Of a stretch of DNA of 64,000 nucleotides, positions 8,379-16,673 are shown piece by piece (the stretch's first letter is position 1; every line of letters starts with the position of its first letter). The notes under the pieces were generated by a model. It did no database searches and had not been told where the DNA came from. It saw nothing but the letters and a program-made list of their open reading frames with translations. This DNA is from MED-G105 sp965263305 (GTDB taxonomy: Bacteria; Pseudomonadota; Alphaproteobacteria; Caulobacterales; Parvularculaceae). Made by a program: the position numbers and the translations under genes. Location of the stretch: contig OZ253666.1 in NCBI GenBank assembly GCA_965263305.1, forward strand, positions 1 through 64,000. The letters are read 5' to 3'.

Positions 8379-8987
8379 TTATCGAACGATGGAGCCTTCA
8401 CGCCGGATTTTCTTCTGCAGTTGCAGGACGCCATACACCAACGCTTCCGCCGTCGGAGGGCACCCTGGAATGTAGATATCCACCGGCACAATACGGTCAC
8501 AACCGCGCACCACGGCATAAGAATAATGGTAATAGCCGCCGCCATTCGCACATGAGCCCATGGAGATGACATAGCGCGGGTTCGGCATTTGATCGTAAAC
8601 CTTGCGCAACGCCGGCGCCATTTTGTTGGTGAGGGTGCCCGCCACAATCATCACATCGGACTGACGCGGCGAGGCGCGCGGTGCAAAGCCAAAGCGCTCA
8701 AGATCATAGCGCGGCATCGCGGATTGCATCATCTCTACGGCACAACAGGCGAGGCCAAAGGTCATCCACATCAGTGAACCGGTGCGCGCCCAGTTGATCA
8801 GCGCATCCGCTGGCGCTGTGAAGAACCCCCGATCGGCGAGCTGGTCCGACAATTCGGTAAAGAACGGGTCTTCCGCCTCGGGATTATAGACTGGGCCGCC
8901 ATCGTCGGCGATCCCTTGAAGCGCTTTGTTTTGGCGCGTCACCGAAGGGTTCGCAGCCGCATTTTTATCAGGACGGATTAGCGCCAT
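8379..8987 (-). CDS. nuoB: NADH-quinone oxidoreductase subunit B
   Basis: The 20-kDa (PSST) subunit of complex I, which holds the terminal N2 [4Fe-4S] cluster and donates electrons to quinone. The ATG at 8987 is preferred (202 residues) because AAAGGAG stands 7 bases upstream. Ligand motifs are the tandem cysteines of GLACCAVEMM, GSCANGGGYY and GCPPTAEALVYG. The start overlaps the last 10 bases of nuoA. Confidence 0.97.
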   Translation of the reverse strand: MALIRPDKNAAANPSVTRQNKALQGIADDGGPVYNPEAEDPFFTELSDQLADRGFFTAPADALINWARTGSLMWMTFGLACCAVEMMQSAMPRYDLERFGFAPRASPRQSDVMIVAGTLTNKMAPALRKVYDQMPNPRYVISMGSCANGGGYYHYSYAVVRGCDRIVPVDIYIPGCPPTAEALVYGVLQLQKKIRREGSIVR

Positions 8988-9373
8988 TCCAGCGCTCCTT
9001 TCTTCCACTCATAGAGGAAACCGACGGCGAACACCGCCAAAAAGACAAACATCGACCAAAAGGCGAAAATCTGAAATCCACGATCAGCGCCCAATGTCGG
9101 GTTAAATAACGTTACCGCCCACGGAAAAAGAAACGCCACATCTAAATCGACGATAATAAAAAGGATGGCGACAATATAGAATTGCACATCAAACTTCATA
9201 CGGGCGTCGTCAAAAGCGTTAAAGCCGCACTCATAGGTCGAGACTTTTTCGACATCGGGCTCGGCCGGTGCGATCAAAAGGGGAATAACAACGAACCCCA
9301 CCCCGAGCACGGTTGCGATGCCGAGGAAAACCAGGATCGGAAGATAGTCTAGCAAAAAGGCGGGGGTCGCCAT
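8978..9373 (-). CDS. nuoA: NADH-quinone oxidoreductase subunit A
   Basis: A small membrane subunit of complex I, 131 residues with three transmembrane helices (about residues 8-30, 66-86, 95-120). The loop between helices 1 and 2 carries the conserved YECGF motif, whose cysteine is the switch residue in mitochondrial ND3. It is first in the run nuoA-B-C-D, so the operon promoter should lie in the 165 bases between it and the divergent methyltransferase gene. Confidence 0.96.
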   Translation of the reverse strand: MATPAFLLDYLPILVFLGIATVLGVGFVVIPLLIAPAEPDVEKVSTYECGFNAFDDARMKFDVQFYIVAILFIIVDLDVAFLFPWAVTLFNPTLGADRGFQIFAFWSMFVFLAVFAVGFLYEWKKGALEWR

Positions 9374-9538
9374 GGATCGCTCCTCTTAAGACTCACTGAA
9401 TTTGCGCGGAAATTAGGCAGGTCGCGGCCGGAAAGCAATCGGTCGCTGCGCCGCAGAAGATCGAATATGGTAGGATGGTTTTTTCGTCGCCGAAGCGATC
9501 CTGTAAAAACGATCTGATGATTGATTTAGCCCCAAGTA

Positions 9539-10228
9539 GTGAGGCTTTATCATTCGCCTGTGATTGCGCCATGGGGTATGGCGTTTGATATGTCCTCCAC
9601 TCCCCCCGTCGACACATCCCTAGGCAACCCGTCTGGTTCAGCGAGCCGCCGCGGCCTTTGGCAGACGCCCGTCCTCGGGCCGGCGCTTTTCGCCGCCTGG
9701 TGCGCCGACGCCCGGCGCAAAGCCGATTGGATGGCCCCGTTCATAACACAGGGTGATCGGTTGCTGGAGGTCGGATCCGGCCCGGGCAGCTTGTTGCGCA
9801 CCTTGCGTGATCGCGGGTTTCAGACCGACGGGCTCGATGTTTCTGACACGGCCTATATCAGCGACCTCGCCCCGCTTTTATATGACGGCGATTCCCTGCC
9901 TTTCCGCGACGACGCCTATGATGCGGCCATTATCGCCACGGTCCTGCACCATGTTGAGGACCCGGAGACACTATTGAGAGAAACAGGGAGGATTGCGCCG
10001 AAACTCCTTGTTATTGAGGATATTTACCATTCCCCATTCCAGCGGCGCCTGACCAAGATCGCGGACAGCATCACCAATTTGGAGTTTATTGGGCACCCCC
10101 ACAGTAACAAAGATGACGCCGGCTGGAGCGCCCTATTTGACAATTTAGGCTTCCGCCTTATTCACCAAAGCGAAAAACCCTATGCAGGCGCTTTTCTGCA
10201 GGCGCTTTACGTTCTCGAACGGCGTTGA
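9539..10228 (+). CDS. SAM-dependent methyltransferase
   Basis: 229 residues with a class I methyltransferase core: the AdoMet loop LLEVGSGPGSLL (about residue 75), then the acidic GLDVSD strand and the AIIATVLHHVEDPE region. The substrate is unknown. The start is uncertain; in-frame ATGs at 9578 and 9590 are alternatives, and none has a strong ribosome site. It is followed by a family 2 glycosyltransferase that overlaps its end, and together they suggest modification of a glycolipid or polysaccharide. Confidence 0.8.
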   Translation: MRLYHSPVIAPWGMAFDMSSTPPVDTSLGNPSGSASRRGLWQTPVLGPALFAAWCADARRKADWMAPFITQGDRLLEVGSGPGSLLRTLRDRGFQTDGLDVSDTAYISDLAPLLYDGDSLPFRDDAYDAAIIATVLHHVEDPETLLRETGRIAPKLLVIEDIYHSPFQRRLTKIADSITNLEFIGHPHSNKDDAGWSALFDNLGFRLIHQSEKPYAGAFLQALYVLERR

Positions 10229-11096
10229 CGTCAACGCTCCCCTTGGAGGCTTCGCCGCCTTGCCCGAAGCCAAAATAAATCACTCCCAAGAGAACCGGTC
10301 GCAACGATCGGCCATTTCAGATGATACTCCTTTGGACAATGGTCCCGACAGCAGCGGCCCCAATGTCCGACCAAGCGTCGCCATCGTCACGCCGATCTTG
10401 AACGAGACGACCACCCTTGAGGCGCTCGCCCACTCCTTCACCGCTCTCGACCCGGCGCCAACAGAAATTACCATCGTTGACGGGGGATCAACGGACGGAT
10501 CCGTTGATATGGCGCGCGCGCTTGGGTTTCGCGTCATCATCGCAACTCACCCAGGAAGGCCCGGTCAGATCAATGAGGGGGTCGCCGCCTCGACGGCGGA
10601 CTATATCTGCGTGGTCCATGCCGATACCCACTTACCGACGGATGCGTTGAGCGTTGTCCAGAAAGCGTTGGCCGATCCGCGAGTCAGCCTAGCGAGCTTT
10701 ACGCCCCTGATAGGGGACGGCGCAAAAACCCGTTGGGCGACAACACTCCATAACTGGTTGAAGACCTGGTACGTCCCGTTGTTTTTCAGGCCCCATCTCT
10801 TCGTCCGGGGCGGACGATTGTTGTTTGGCGACCACGCAATGTTTTTCAGACGCGACGACTTTCTTGCCGTCGAGGGCTTTGATCCGACGGTCACGGTGAT
10901 GGAAGAAGCCGACCTCTGTTTAAAGCTCGCTCGCCGGGGGCGCATCCGCCTGATGCCCCGTTTCGTGCGCACCTCCGATCGCCGTCTCGCCCACTGGGGC
11001 GAGTTGAAAGCAAACTGGGTGTTTTTCAAAGTCGGCCTTCAATGGGCATTTGGGAAGAAACGCGGATTGGAAGAACAGTATCCAGATGTGCGGTAA
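10182..11096 (+). CDS. Family 2 glycosyltransferase (TIGR04283-like)
   Basis: 304 residues from the ATG at 10182, which overlaps the methyltransferase by 47 bases; the true start may be a later TTG because the first 60 residues are low in conservation. The GT-A fold begins with VAIVTPILNETTTLEAL, followed by IVDGGSTDGS and the metal-binding HADTHLP. This order resembles the TIGR04283 family of small glycosyltransferases. Near the C-terminus are VMEEADLCLKLARRG and a final helix. The acceptor is unknown. An IS element sits 46 bases downstream. Confidence 0.82.
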   Translation: MQALFCRRFTFSNGVDVNAPLGGFAALPEAKINHSQENRSQRSAISDDTPLDNGPDSSGPNVRPSVAIVTPILNETTTLEALAHSFTALDPAPTEITIVDGGSTDGSVDMARALGFRVIIATHPGRPGQINEGVAASTADYICVVHADTHLPTDALSVVQKALADPRVSLASFTPLIGDGAKTRWATTLHNWLKTWYVPLFFRPHLFVRGGRLLFGDHAMFFRRDDFLAVEGFDPTVTVMEEADLCLKLARRGRIRLMPRFVRTSDRRLAHWGELKANWVFFKVGLQWAFGKKRGLEEQYPDVR

Positions 11097-11141
11097 TCGC
11101 TAGAAATAGACCCGTCTTTTCGTTGACTTTTAATTTTCTAT

Positions 11142-11861
11142 GGGGCTGTCCCAGATGTTTGAAACATCTAGGATGGCGGGATGCGGCTAAAGCATTCAAA
11201 ACTAACGCATAATCAGACGAATAAGCTGCTCGAACACTTCGTTGCGGGTACGCCAGCCAGAACGGCTTGTTTGCTTGTCGGTGTGAATAAGGACACAGCA
11301 GCCACTTTCTATCATCGCTTGCGGATTGTTATTGCGGAAAAGCTGATCGAAGAAGCCTCCGAGTTGGCTGGCGAAGTAGAAGTTGATGAAAGCTATTTCG
11401 GCGGTGTTCGGAAGGGTAAGCGTGGACGCGGCGCAGCTGGAAAGATACCTGTCTTTGGACTGCTGAAACGCGGAGGACGCGTGTTCACCGTCGCTGTCAG
11501 CGATACCAAGGCTGACACGTTAATCCCTATTATTGCTTGCAAAGTACAGCCTGACAGCATTGTTTACACCGACAGTTATCGATCTTACGACACGCTCGAC
11601 ATCACTGATTTTCACCATATGCGGATCAACCATTCACAGCTTTTCGCTGATAGGCAAAACCACATAAACGGCATCGAAAACTTCTGGAACCAGGCAAAGC
11701 GGCACCTCAGGAAATACAATGGTATCCCCAAGCAAAACTTCCATCTTTATCTCAAGGAATGTGAGTGGCGCTTCAATTATGGAGCCGCCGATCAGCTCTT
11801 GAAAACACTCCGAGAATGGCTCAAACCATACTCAAGAAACTAAATCTTCTGGGACAGCCCC
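11142..11861 (+). mobile_element. Complete IS1595-family (IS1016-like) insertion sequence
   Basis: The element is 720 bp with perfect 14-bp terminal inverted repeats, GGGGCTGTCCCAGA at 11142-11155 and its complement at 11848-11861. It holds one intact transposase gene. Ends, length and protein resemble the IS1016 group known from Haemophilus and Neisseria. It is inserted between a glycosyltransferase gene and a TPR-like secreted protein gene; both neighbours keep their reading frames. Removal of the element and one repeat would restore a spacer with a TTGACT at 11123, possibly part of a promoter for the downstream gene. Confidence 0.93.
11181..11843 (+). CDS. IS1595-family transposase (ISXO2-like DDE domain)
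   Basis: 220 residues, full length for the IS1016 group. An N-terminal helix-turn-helix-like segment (ARTACLLVGVNKDTAATFYH) precedes the ISXO2-like catalytic domain: EVDESYFGGVRKGKRGRGAA, then VYTDSYRSYDTLD, and HINGIENFWNQAKRHLRKYN near the end. The acidic residues in EVDE, YTDS and IENFWN fit the DDE/N catalytic set of this family. No internal stop is visible, so the element could be active. The gene begins 39 bases inside the left terminus. Confidence 0.93.
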   Translation: MRLKHSKLTHNQTNKLLEHFVAGTPARTACLLVGVNKDTAATFYHRLRIVIAEKLIEEASELAGEVEVDESYFGGVRKGKRGRGAAGKIPVFGLLKRGGRVFTVAVSDTKADTLIPIIACKVQPDSIVYTDSYRSYDTLDITDFHHMRINHSQLFADRQNHINGIENFWNQAKRHLRKYNGIPKQNFHLYLKECEWRFNYGAADQLLKTLREWLKPYSRN

Positions 11862-11919
11862 TTTTCTATTATTGCTGTAGCTTTGCGCAGTGATTTATGA
11901 AACCTGGGGGCGTCGCGTT

Positions 11920-13038
11920 ATGAAATGTCATTTCTTTATCGGCTTATTGGCTGCGTTCATTTTTACGCCTGCATTGGCCGACTATCGAGAGGAATATCGC
12001 GCTTACCAAGCTGCCGTGGAAGCCGGTGATGTCGCAAAGGCTGAAAAACATGCGGAGAAGGCGTGGCGCGATGCAGAACAAGAATTGGGCGCATCAAGGC
12101 TGACCGCAATCCTCGCCTACAACTATGCCCAAACCGTCGCCGCCAGCGATCCCAACAAAGCGAAGGAAGCATTTGCTCGCGCTCTTGAACTCGCAGATTT
12201 GTCTGATGGCGCTTTAGACCCGGCAGACATTCGCCTGCGTCTGGCGTTATCTAATTTTGAAGCAGCGCCCGACGATCGCGACAAGGTTGCCGCTTTAAAA
12301 ACAGAAATCAGAAGTTACACAAATCTCGGATCACCAGTTTCCGATGCGTCGGCCCGCGCATGGCTATACTTAGCGATCAACGAATTTCGAAACAAAAAGA
12401 AACCGAATTACTATCGCACCAGACAATACGCTGATACGAGCCTAGAACAAGCACGTGAAATCAAACCGACGAATACCGATTTATTGGTTGATGCGCTGCT
12501 ATACTCATCAGTGGCAAGAATAGCTAATCCGAGTAGTACCGGAATTTTGCTGATAACGGCACTGGAAAGATTAAACGAAGCCATTCTGCTCTTTCCTGAA
12601 CAGGATAGTATTGATACGTACAACCCAACGCTAGCACGCATTTGGGCCTGGCGTAACGCCATCGGCGTCTTGGGTGCGTCAAAAAATAATAGACGCGTCA
12701 AAGAGGCGTTTGCCGAATCAGACAATCGGCCTGATATAGAATCAATCGCGCTACTACCAAATGATATAAACCCCTCCTGTAAACTAAATTGGAAAAAGAG
12801 AGATGCTCCAAAATTCCCTCAAGACCAAGCAGATGATGGGCAAGTTAGCTCCGTATTCATCGGATATGATATTCTAGGAACGGGTATTGGGCGCAGTAAG
12901 GTGATTGCTGCAATAGGGGTCGAGGAATTTTCAGATCGCGCGCTCATTGCGATGGAAAAATGGGTCCTCACCGAAGAACCACCCCCAGAGTGTTTGAAAA
13001 ACCGAACAATTGTTTTCAGCTATATACTGGAACGTTAG
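11920..13038 (+). CDS. Secreted TPR-like protein with a TonB-like C-terminal region
   Basis: 372 residues from the ATG at 11920, chosen over a GTG at 11890 because CTGGGGG lies 9 bases upstream and a signal peptide follows (MKCHFFIG, hydrophobic core, PALADY). The mature protein is helical with repeated A-rich pairs such as EAGDVAKAEKHAEKAW and NKAKEAFARALELADL, typical of tetratricopeptide repeats. The last 100 residues (KFPQDQADDGQVSSVFIGYD, then SDRALIAMEKW) look like the proline-then-beta-strand layout of TonB C-terminal domains, but this is tentative. The gene begins 58 bases downstream of the IS, which may have changed its promoter. Confidence 0.65.
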   Translation: MKCHFFIGLLAAFIFTPALADYREEYRAYQAAVEAGDVAKAEKHAEKAWRDAEQELGASRLTAILAYNYAQTVAASDPNKAKEAFARALELADLSDGALDPADIRLRLALSNFEAAPDDRDKVAALKTEIRSYTNLGSPVSDASARAWLYLAINEFRNKKKPNYYRTRQYADTSLEQAREIKPTNTDLLVDALLYSSVARIANPSSTGILLITALERLNEAILLFPEQDSIDTYNPTLARIWAWRNAIGVLGASKNNRRVKEAFAESDNRPDIESIALLPNDINPSCKLNWKKRDAPKFPQDQADDGQVSSVFIGYDILGTGIGRSKVIAAIGVEEFSDRALIAMEKWVLTEEPPPECLKNRTIVFSYILER

Positions 13039-13040
13039 GA

Positions 13041-13952
13041 TCAACCTCGCCAAACCTGTTCCCCACGCGCATTTGCCTCGGCGGTTGCGCGCGCCTTGCC
13101 GGCCACTAGCGCACGGCGCTGATAGGACTGGATGTAGTCACGTAGAGATGGATCATCAAGTTTCGGTTTTCGTTGCGCCATCGCCTTGAAATACCCCCAT
13201 ACGGTCATCAAACCACCAATGACATAGGGTTTATCCCGCATACGGAATACTGCCGTCGCCAAAAAGTAAAGCGGGTCAGACCCCATAAAATACTGACCAT
13301 ATCCATGGCGGGCGCGCCCCGTCAGGATACCCTTATGGCTGGACCCCATGGGCCGGAGATGCTCAAAGCGCAATTCCGGGTCGTCCCAGCTGACAGCGAT
13401 CCACCCTTTTTGACGGCATTTATGGCAATCAATCCCATCCCACATAACTTCGCGTACGAAGCCGCCAATATCCTTAAAACAACTTGTACGGTAGAATTTC
13501 GTCATCCCGACTGACATTTCATCCCCGCGTCGTTCCGACCGCAATTCCCCATCATTCCCCCTGAAATATGGTTTGCCCGAGGAGGTCCCGATACGCGGGG
13601 TTTCCGCCATCCGGGCCATGAGAATCTCGAAATAACGCGGCGGCAGATCGAGGTCGAGATCGAGTTTCGTCAAGAACTCAAACTCATCCATATCAACCGT
13701 CTCAAGACCGAAATAAAAAGCCTCGATGACGCCCGGCCCCACGGCCCTGAACCCACGATCAGGCTTTTGCACAATGGTGACCCAATCATGTTGTTCAGCG
13801 AACGCCGCCAGGATCGACGGGGTCTCATCTGTAGAGCCATCGTCAACGATCACCCACCGCGCCGGCCGAACGGTTTGCGCCGCCATGCTTTCCAGGGTTT
13901 TGCGCATGTAATCCGCTTCATTGCGGCAGGGAGAAATAACAAGATAGCTCAT
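13041..13952 (-). CDS. Family 2 glycosyltransferase
   Basis: 303 residues. The GT-A nucleotide-binding start LVISPCRNEADYMRKTLESM is followed by VDDGSTDETPSILAAF and the acidic metal site KLDLDLDLPPRYFE. Later SWDDPELRFEHLRPMGSS and a hydrophobic stretch (PLYFLATAVFRM) suggest membrane association. It overlaps the preceding family 4 glycosyltransferase by 4 bases. The 3' end faces the TPR-like gene only two bases away, so the two transcripts converge. Confidence 0.85.
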   Translation of the reverse strand: MSYLVISPCRNEADYMRKTLESMAAQTVRPARWVIVDDGSTDETPSILAAFAEQHDWVTIVQKPDRGFRAVGPGVIEAFYFGLETVDMDEFEFLTKLDLDLDLPPRYFEILMARMAETPRIGTSSGKPYFRGNDGELRSERRGDEMSVGMTKFYRTSCFKDIGGFVREVMWDGIDCHKCRQKGWIAVSWDDPELRFEHLRPMGSSHKGILTGRARHGYGQYFMGSDPLYFLATAVFRMRDKPYVIGGLMTVWGYFKAMAQRKPKLDDPSLRDYIQSYQRRALVAGKARATAEANARGEQVWRG

Positions 13953-15211
13953 GGCGTGTTTTTCCTTACCGCGTCGCGCATAATCGATTCTAGGCGATCC
14001 GTATTCACCTTTTCACCGAATTCTTCTTCAATGCGCTGTCGCGCGCCGTTGCTCAAGCGATTGTACAGCCCCTCGTCTTCAACACAGTGACGCAGCGCCG
14101 TTGCGAGCGCGTCATGATCTTCCGGCTCCACCAAGAGGCCGGCTGACCCGTCGACGATCAGTTCCGGCACGCCGGAAATCTTCGTCGAAATGACGGGTTT
14201 TCCTTTTGCCATCGCTTCCATTAACGCCACCGGAATACCGTCGACATCGCCGTTCTGATCCCGCCGACAGGCCAACACAAAAAGATCAAGACGATCCATC
14301 CACGCCATGACCGCTGAATTCGGCATAGCGCCCTTAAAGGAAATCTCGCTGCCCAGACCGAGGTCCGCCACCAGGGTTTCAAGCTCTTCCCTCAAGGGCC
14401 CATCGCCGACAATTTCAAGCTTTACCGGCACACCCTCAGCCTTCAGGGCGCCAACGGCGCGAATGGTCGTGTCCATTCCTTTTTTCGGCACTAACCGCCC
14501 GAGCGAGCCAACAACGAAATCGCCGCTGCTCCCCGGCCCTGCATCGCTAGACTCAAGGTCATCCGTTAACGAAACACCGCAACGCACGATGGGCATTTTT
14601 TTCAAGGCTACGCCCAATGAGGAAAGATACTGACGGTTATAATCCGAGATAGACACAAACGCCTCGGCGCGGCTTGCCTTTTCCGCCAACAGGACGCCAT
14701 TTTCATAGATATCATTGGCATGGGCCATCACGGTAAAGGGTAGTCCAGCAAACCGCGCCGCGTACATGGCAATTTGGGTGGGGAAATGCGCGAAGTGGAC
14801 GTGCACATGCTGAACGCGGCGCGCTTCTAGAAACTGCGCGAAATGAAACGCGACAAACCAATGCCATAAAAGCGCGGGGCTAAAACGCTTTTCGACAGCG
14901 CTCGCCGCAAGGTCTCCCACCGCCATCCCCGTCACGGCGCAAAACCGGAGCGGGCGCTTAAAGAACGCCTTTAAACAGGCGGCAAGAAACGTCATGAAAG
15001 ACGCATCATAGAGCGTGAAGACATCACCCAACGTCGCCCCCACATCTGTCGCAGGGTTCTTTGGGCGCCGAACGCTCGCAACAGTGACCTCATGGCCTCT
15101 CTTCTTCAACGCGATGGCTTCGCGATACACAAAAGTCATGGATAGCGCCGGTGTTTCCGGGCCTAAATGACACAGCCGCAATGGCGTGTTCGGAGTTTGC
15201 TCGACCGTCAT
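13949..15211 (-). CDS. Family 4 glycosyltransferase
   Basis: 420 residues from the ATG at 15211, which sits 4 bases past the stop of the upstream gene; the longer frame would overlap that gene. The GT-B C-terminal domain shows VVGSLGRLVPKKGMDTTIRA and the E-x7-E donor site EAMAKGKPVISTKISGVPE. The N-terminal domain has LGPETPALSMTFVYREAIAL. Members transfer sugars from nucleotide-sugar donors in exopolysaccharide or lipopolysaccharide assembly; donor and acceptor are unknown here. It is the middle gene of three coupled minus-strand glycosyltransferases. Confidence 0.88.
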   Translation of the reverse strand: MTVEQTPNTPLRLCHLGPETPALSMTFVYREAIALKKRGHEVTVASVRRPKNPATDVGATLGDVFTLYDASFMTFLAACLKAFFKRPLRFCAVTGMAVGDLAASAVEKRFSPALLWHWFVAFHFAQFLEARRVQHVHVHFAHFPTQIAMYAARFAGLPFTVMAHANDIYENGVLLAEKASRAEAFVSISDYNRQYLSSLGVALKKMPIVRCGVSLTDDLESSDAGPGSSGDFVVGSLGRLVPKKGMDTTIRAVGALKAEGVPVKLEIVGDGPLREELETLVADLGLGSEISFKGAMPNSAVMAWMDRLDLFVLACRRDQNGDVDGIPVALMEAMAKGKPVISTKISGVPELIVDGSAGLLVEPEDHDALATALRHCVEDEGLYNRLSNGARQRIEEEFGEKVNTDRLESIMRDAVRKNTP

Positions 15212-15215
15212 CTGA

Positions 15216-16268
15216 TTATTTATACTCGATGAGGGCCGATTGACGCCCGGCAAGTTTTGATCGCCAAAACTTTGCAACGCCTAAGAACTCAGGGCCGCGA
15301 CCAAAGACACAAGAAAGCGCATAGGCAAAGCGCCCCTCCGTCAGGTCAGCGCGTTGTCGATAAACCCGCGCCAATTGCACCCCATAGGCAGCGAACCCAA
15401 ATAAAAACACAGGGTGCAGAACAAGAGCCCCGAAGAGGGAGCCGACGGGCAATAATCCGCCAAACGCCACCGCCCTCGCCACTTCACGTCGGCGGAACTT
15501 TTCCGGCGCGCCGCCATGGAGCGCGTGGCCGTTGGCGTAAGCGTATCCGGCCCGCATGGTGCGCTTCCACCATTGGCCAATCTTTGTCATCGCTGCATCG
15601 TGCAAGGTCATTTCCTCGTCGAGGCGCCAAATTTTCCAGCCCTCACGACGAAGGCGAAAACAAAGATCCGGTTCCTCACCGGCAATCAGAGCGGGGTTAA
15701 AACCGCCAACCGCCTCAAATGCTTCCCGGCGGACGAGAAAATCCCCGCCAGACGACATTGTCTCCCCAATAGGCGTCGCCCATTCGATATCGCAGAGCCG
15801 GTTGAAAATTGACGCCTCAGGCGCGCGTTCACGGCGCCGACCACAGACAAGGGCGACGTCCGGGTTATCGTCCAGAAAAGCGACGGCCTTCTCAATCCAG
15901 TCCGGCGCGATGGCGCAATCGCCGTCAACAAACTGAATATAGGTCAGATCATCACGAAGCGCGCGAAACCCTTCGTTGCGCGCCCGAGCCGCCGTGAAAG
16001 GGCGGCTCATATCCAGGGGGACAACACCCACACCACGGTCTTCAGCATTTTTAACGCTGCCATCGGTCGACCCAGAATCGACATAGATGATCGACCCGTG
16101 AGCAGCACTGGGAAGCGAGGATGCCAGCGAGCGAAGGCACGCCGTTAACCGCGCACCCTCATTACGGCCGATGGCGACGGCGCCAACCCGGTTACCAATC
16201 GCGTCACGCGAGATCGGCGCATCGCCCCCGTGCGCCTGCGTTTCCGGTGAGGACATTTCAATAGACAT
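15216..16268 (-). CDS. Family 2 glycosyltransferase with C-terminal membrane segments
   Basis: 350 residues. The GT-A core has GAVAIGRNEGARL, IYVDSGSTDGS, and the metal site VDGDCAIAPDW, with AGEEPDLCFRLRREGW as the likely catalytic loop. After residue 260 there is a hydrophobic region (VAFGGLLPVGSLFGALVLHP) that should anchor it in the inner membrane. It is the first gene of the three-gene minus-strand glycosyltransferase run and starts 120 bases from the tRNA-His gene. Confidence 0.85.
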   Translation of the reverse strand: MSIEMSSPETQAHGGDAPISRDAIGNRVGAVAIGRNEGARLTACLRSLASSLPSAAHGSIIYVDSGSTDGSVKNAEDRGVGVVPLDMSRPFTAARARNEGFRALRDDLTYIQFVDGDCAIAPDWIEKAVAFLDDNPDVALVCGRRRERAPEASIFNRLCDIEWATPIGETMSSGGDFLVRREAFEAVGGFNPALIAGEEPDLCFRLRREGWKIWRLDEEMTLHDAAMTKIGQWWKRTMRAGYAYANGHALHGGAPEKFRRREVARAVAFGGLLPVGSLFGALVLHPVFLFGFAAYGVQLARVYRQRADLTEGRFAYALSCVFGRGPEFLGVAKFWRSKLAGRQSALIEYK

Positions 16269-16388
16269 GCCGGGCGTTATAGCCGCGCTCGCTTTGGAAA
16301 CAATGAACGCTCAATAAGATCGTGCAGGCGAAATTCCCGGATCTTTGAACAATGATCTCAATAGGCGACGAATGTTGGACGTTAAAAA

Positions 16389-16465
16389 TGGTACCGCCTG
16401 CTGGTCTCGAACCAGCGACCTCTAGATCCACAATCTAGCGCTCTAACCAACTGAGCTAAGGCGGC
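16389..16465 (-). tRNA. tRNA-His (GTG anticodon), A73 type with encoded CCA
   Basis: The minus strand gives a 77-base cloverleaf starting GCCGCCTTAGCTCAG, with anticodon stem CTAGA/TCTAG around loop TTGTGGA (anticodon GTG, histidine), T arm GCTGGTTCGAGACCAGC, and acceptor 3' half AGGCGGT followed by A73 and genomic CCA. The first acceptor pair is G1:U72 and the discriminator is A. Most bacteria have G-1 paired to C73 in tRNA-His; the A73/U72 form is known from an alphaproteobacterial clade with a divergent HisRS. The genome base before G1 is a G, which cannot pair with A73. Confidence 0.97.
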
Positions 16466-16673
16466 CCACGGGAGTGGCTGTTCAAAGCCTCATCTTCGTT
16501 AGGAACGCGATTGCGGTCACGATCCCGTCGAAGGGGGTGTTCGATGCCATAACCTAACGTGGTTTTCTAGCCCACATCACGCAAAATGCCATGAAAAATG
16601 ATCTTAGGGCGCGGATGCGATCGGGGTAGCCCCATTTACCGGGGCCGAGCGAACTCGATTACAGCCTTATAGG

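Larger units (their letters stand above)
11134..11869. repeat. 8-bp target-site duplication flanking the IS element
   Basis: TTTTCTAT occurs at 11134-11141 and again at 11862-11869, directly outside the terminal inverted repeats. Eight bases is the expected duplication for the IS1595 family, and the two copies are identical, so the insertion is recent or well preserved. Confidence 0.92.

Noticed and set aside
9393..9617. 74-codon minus-strand frame upstream of nuoA
   Set aside because: Overlaps the divergent methyltransferase start and has no recognisable features.
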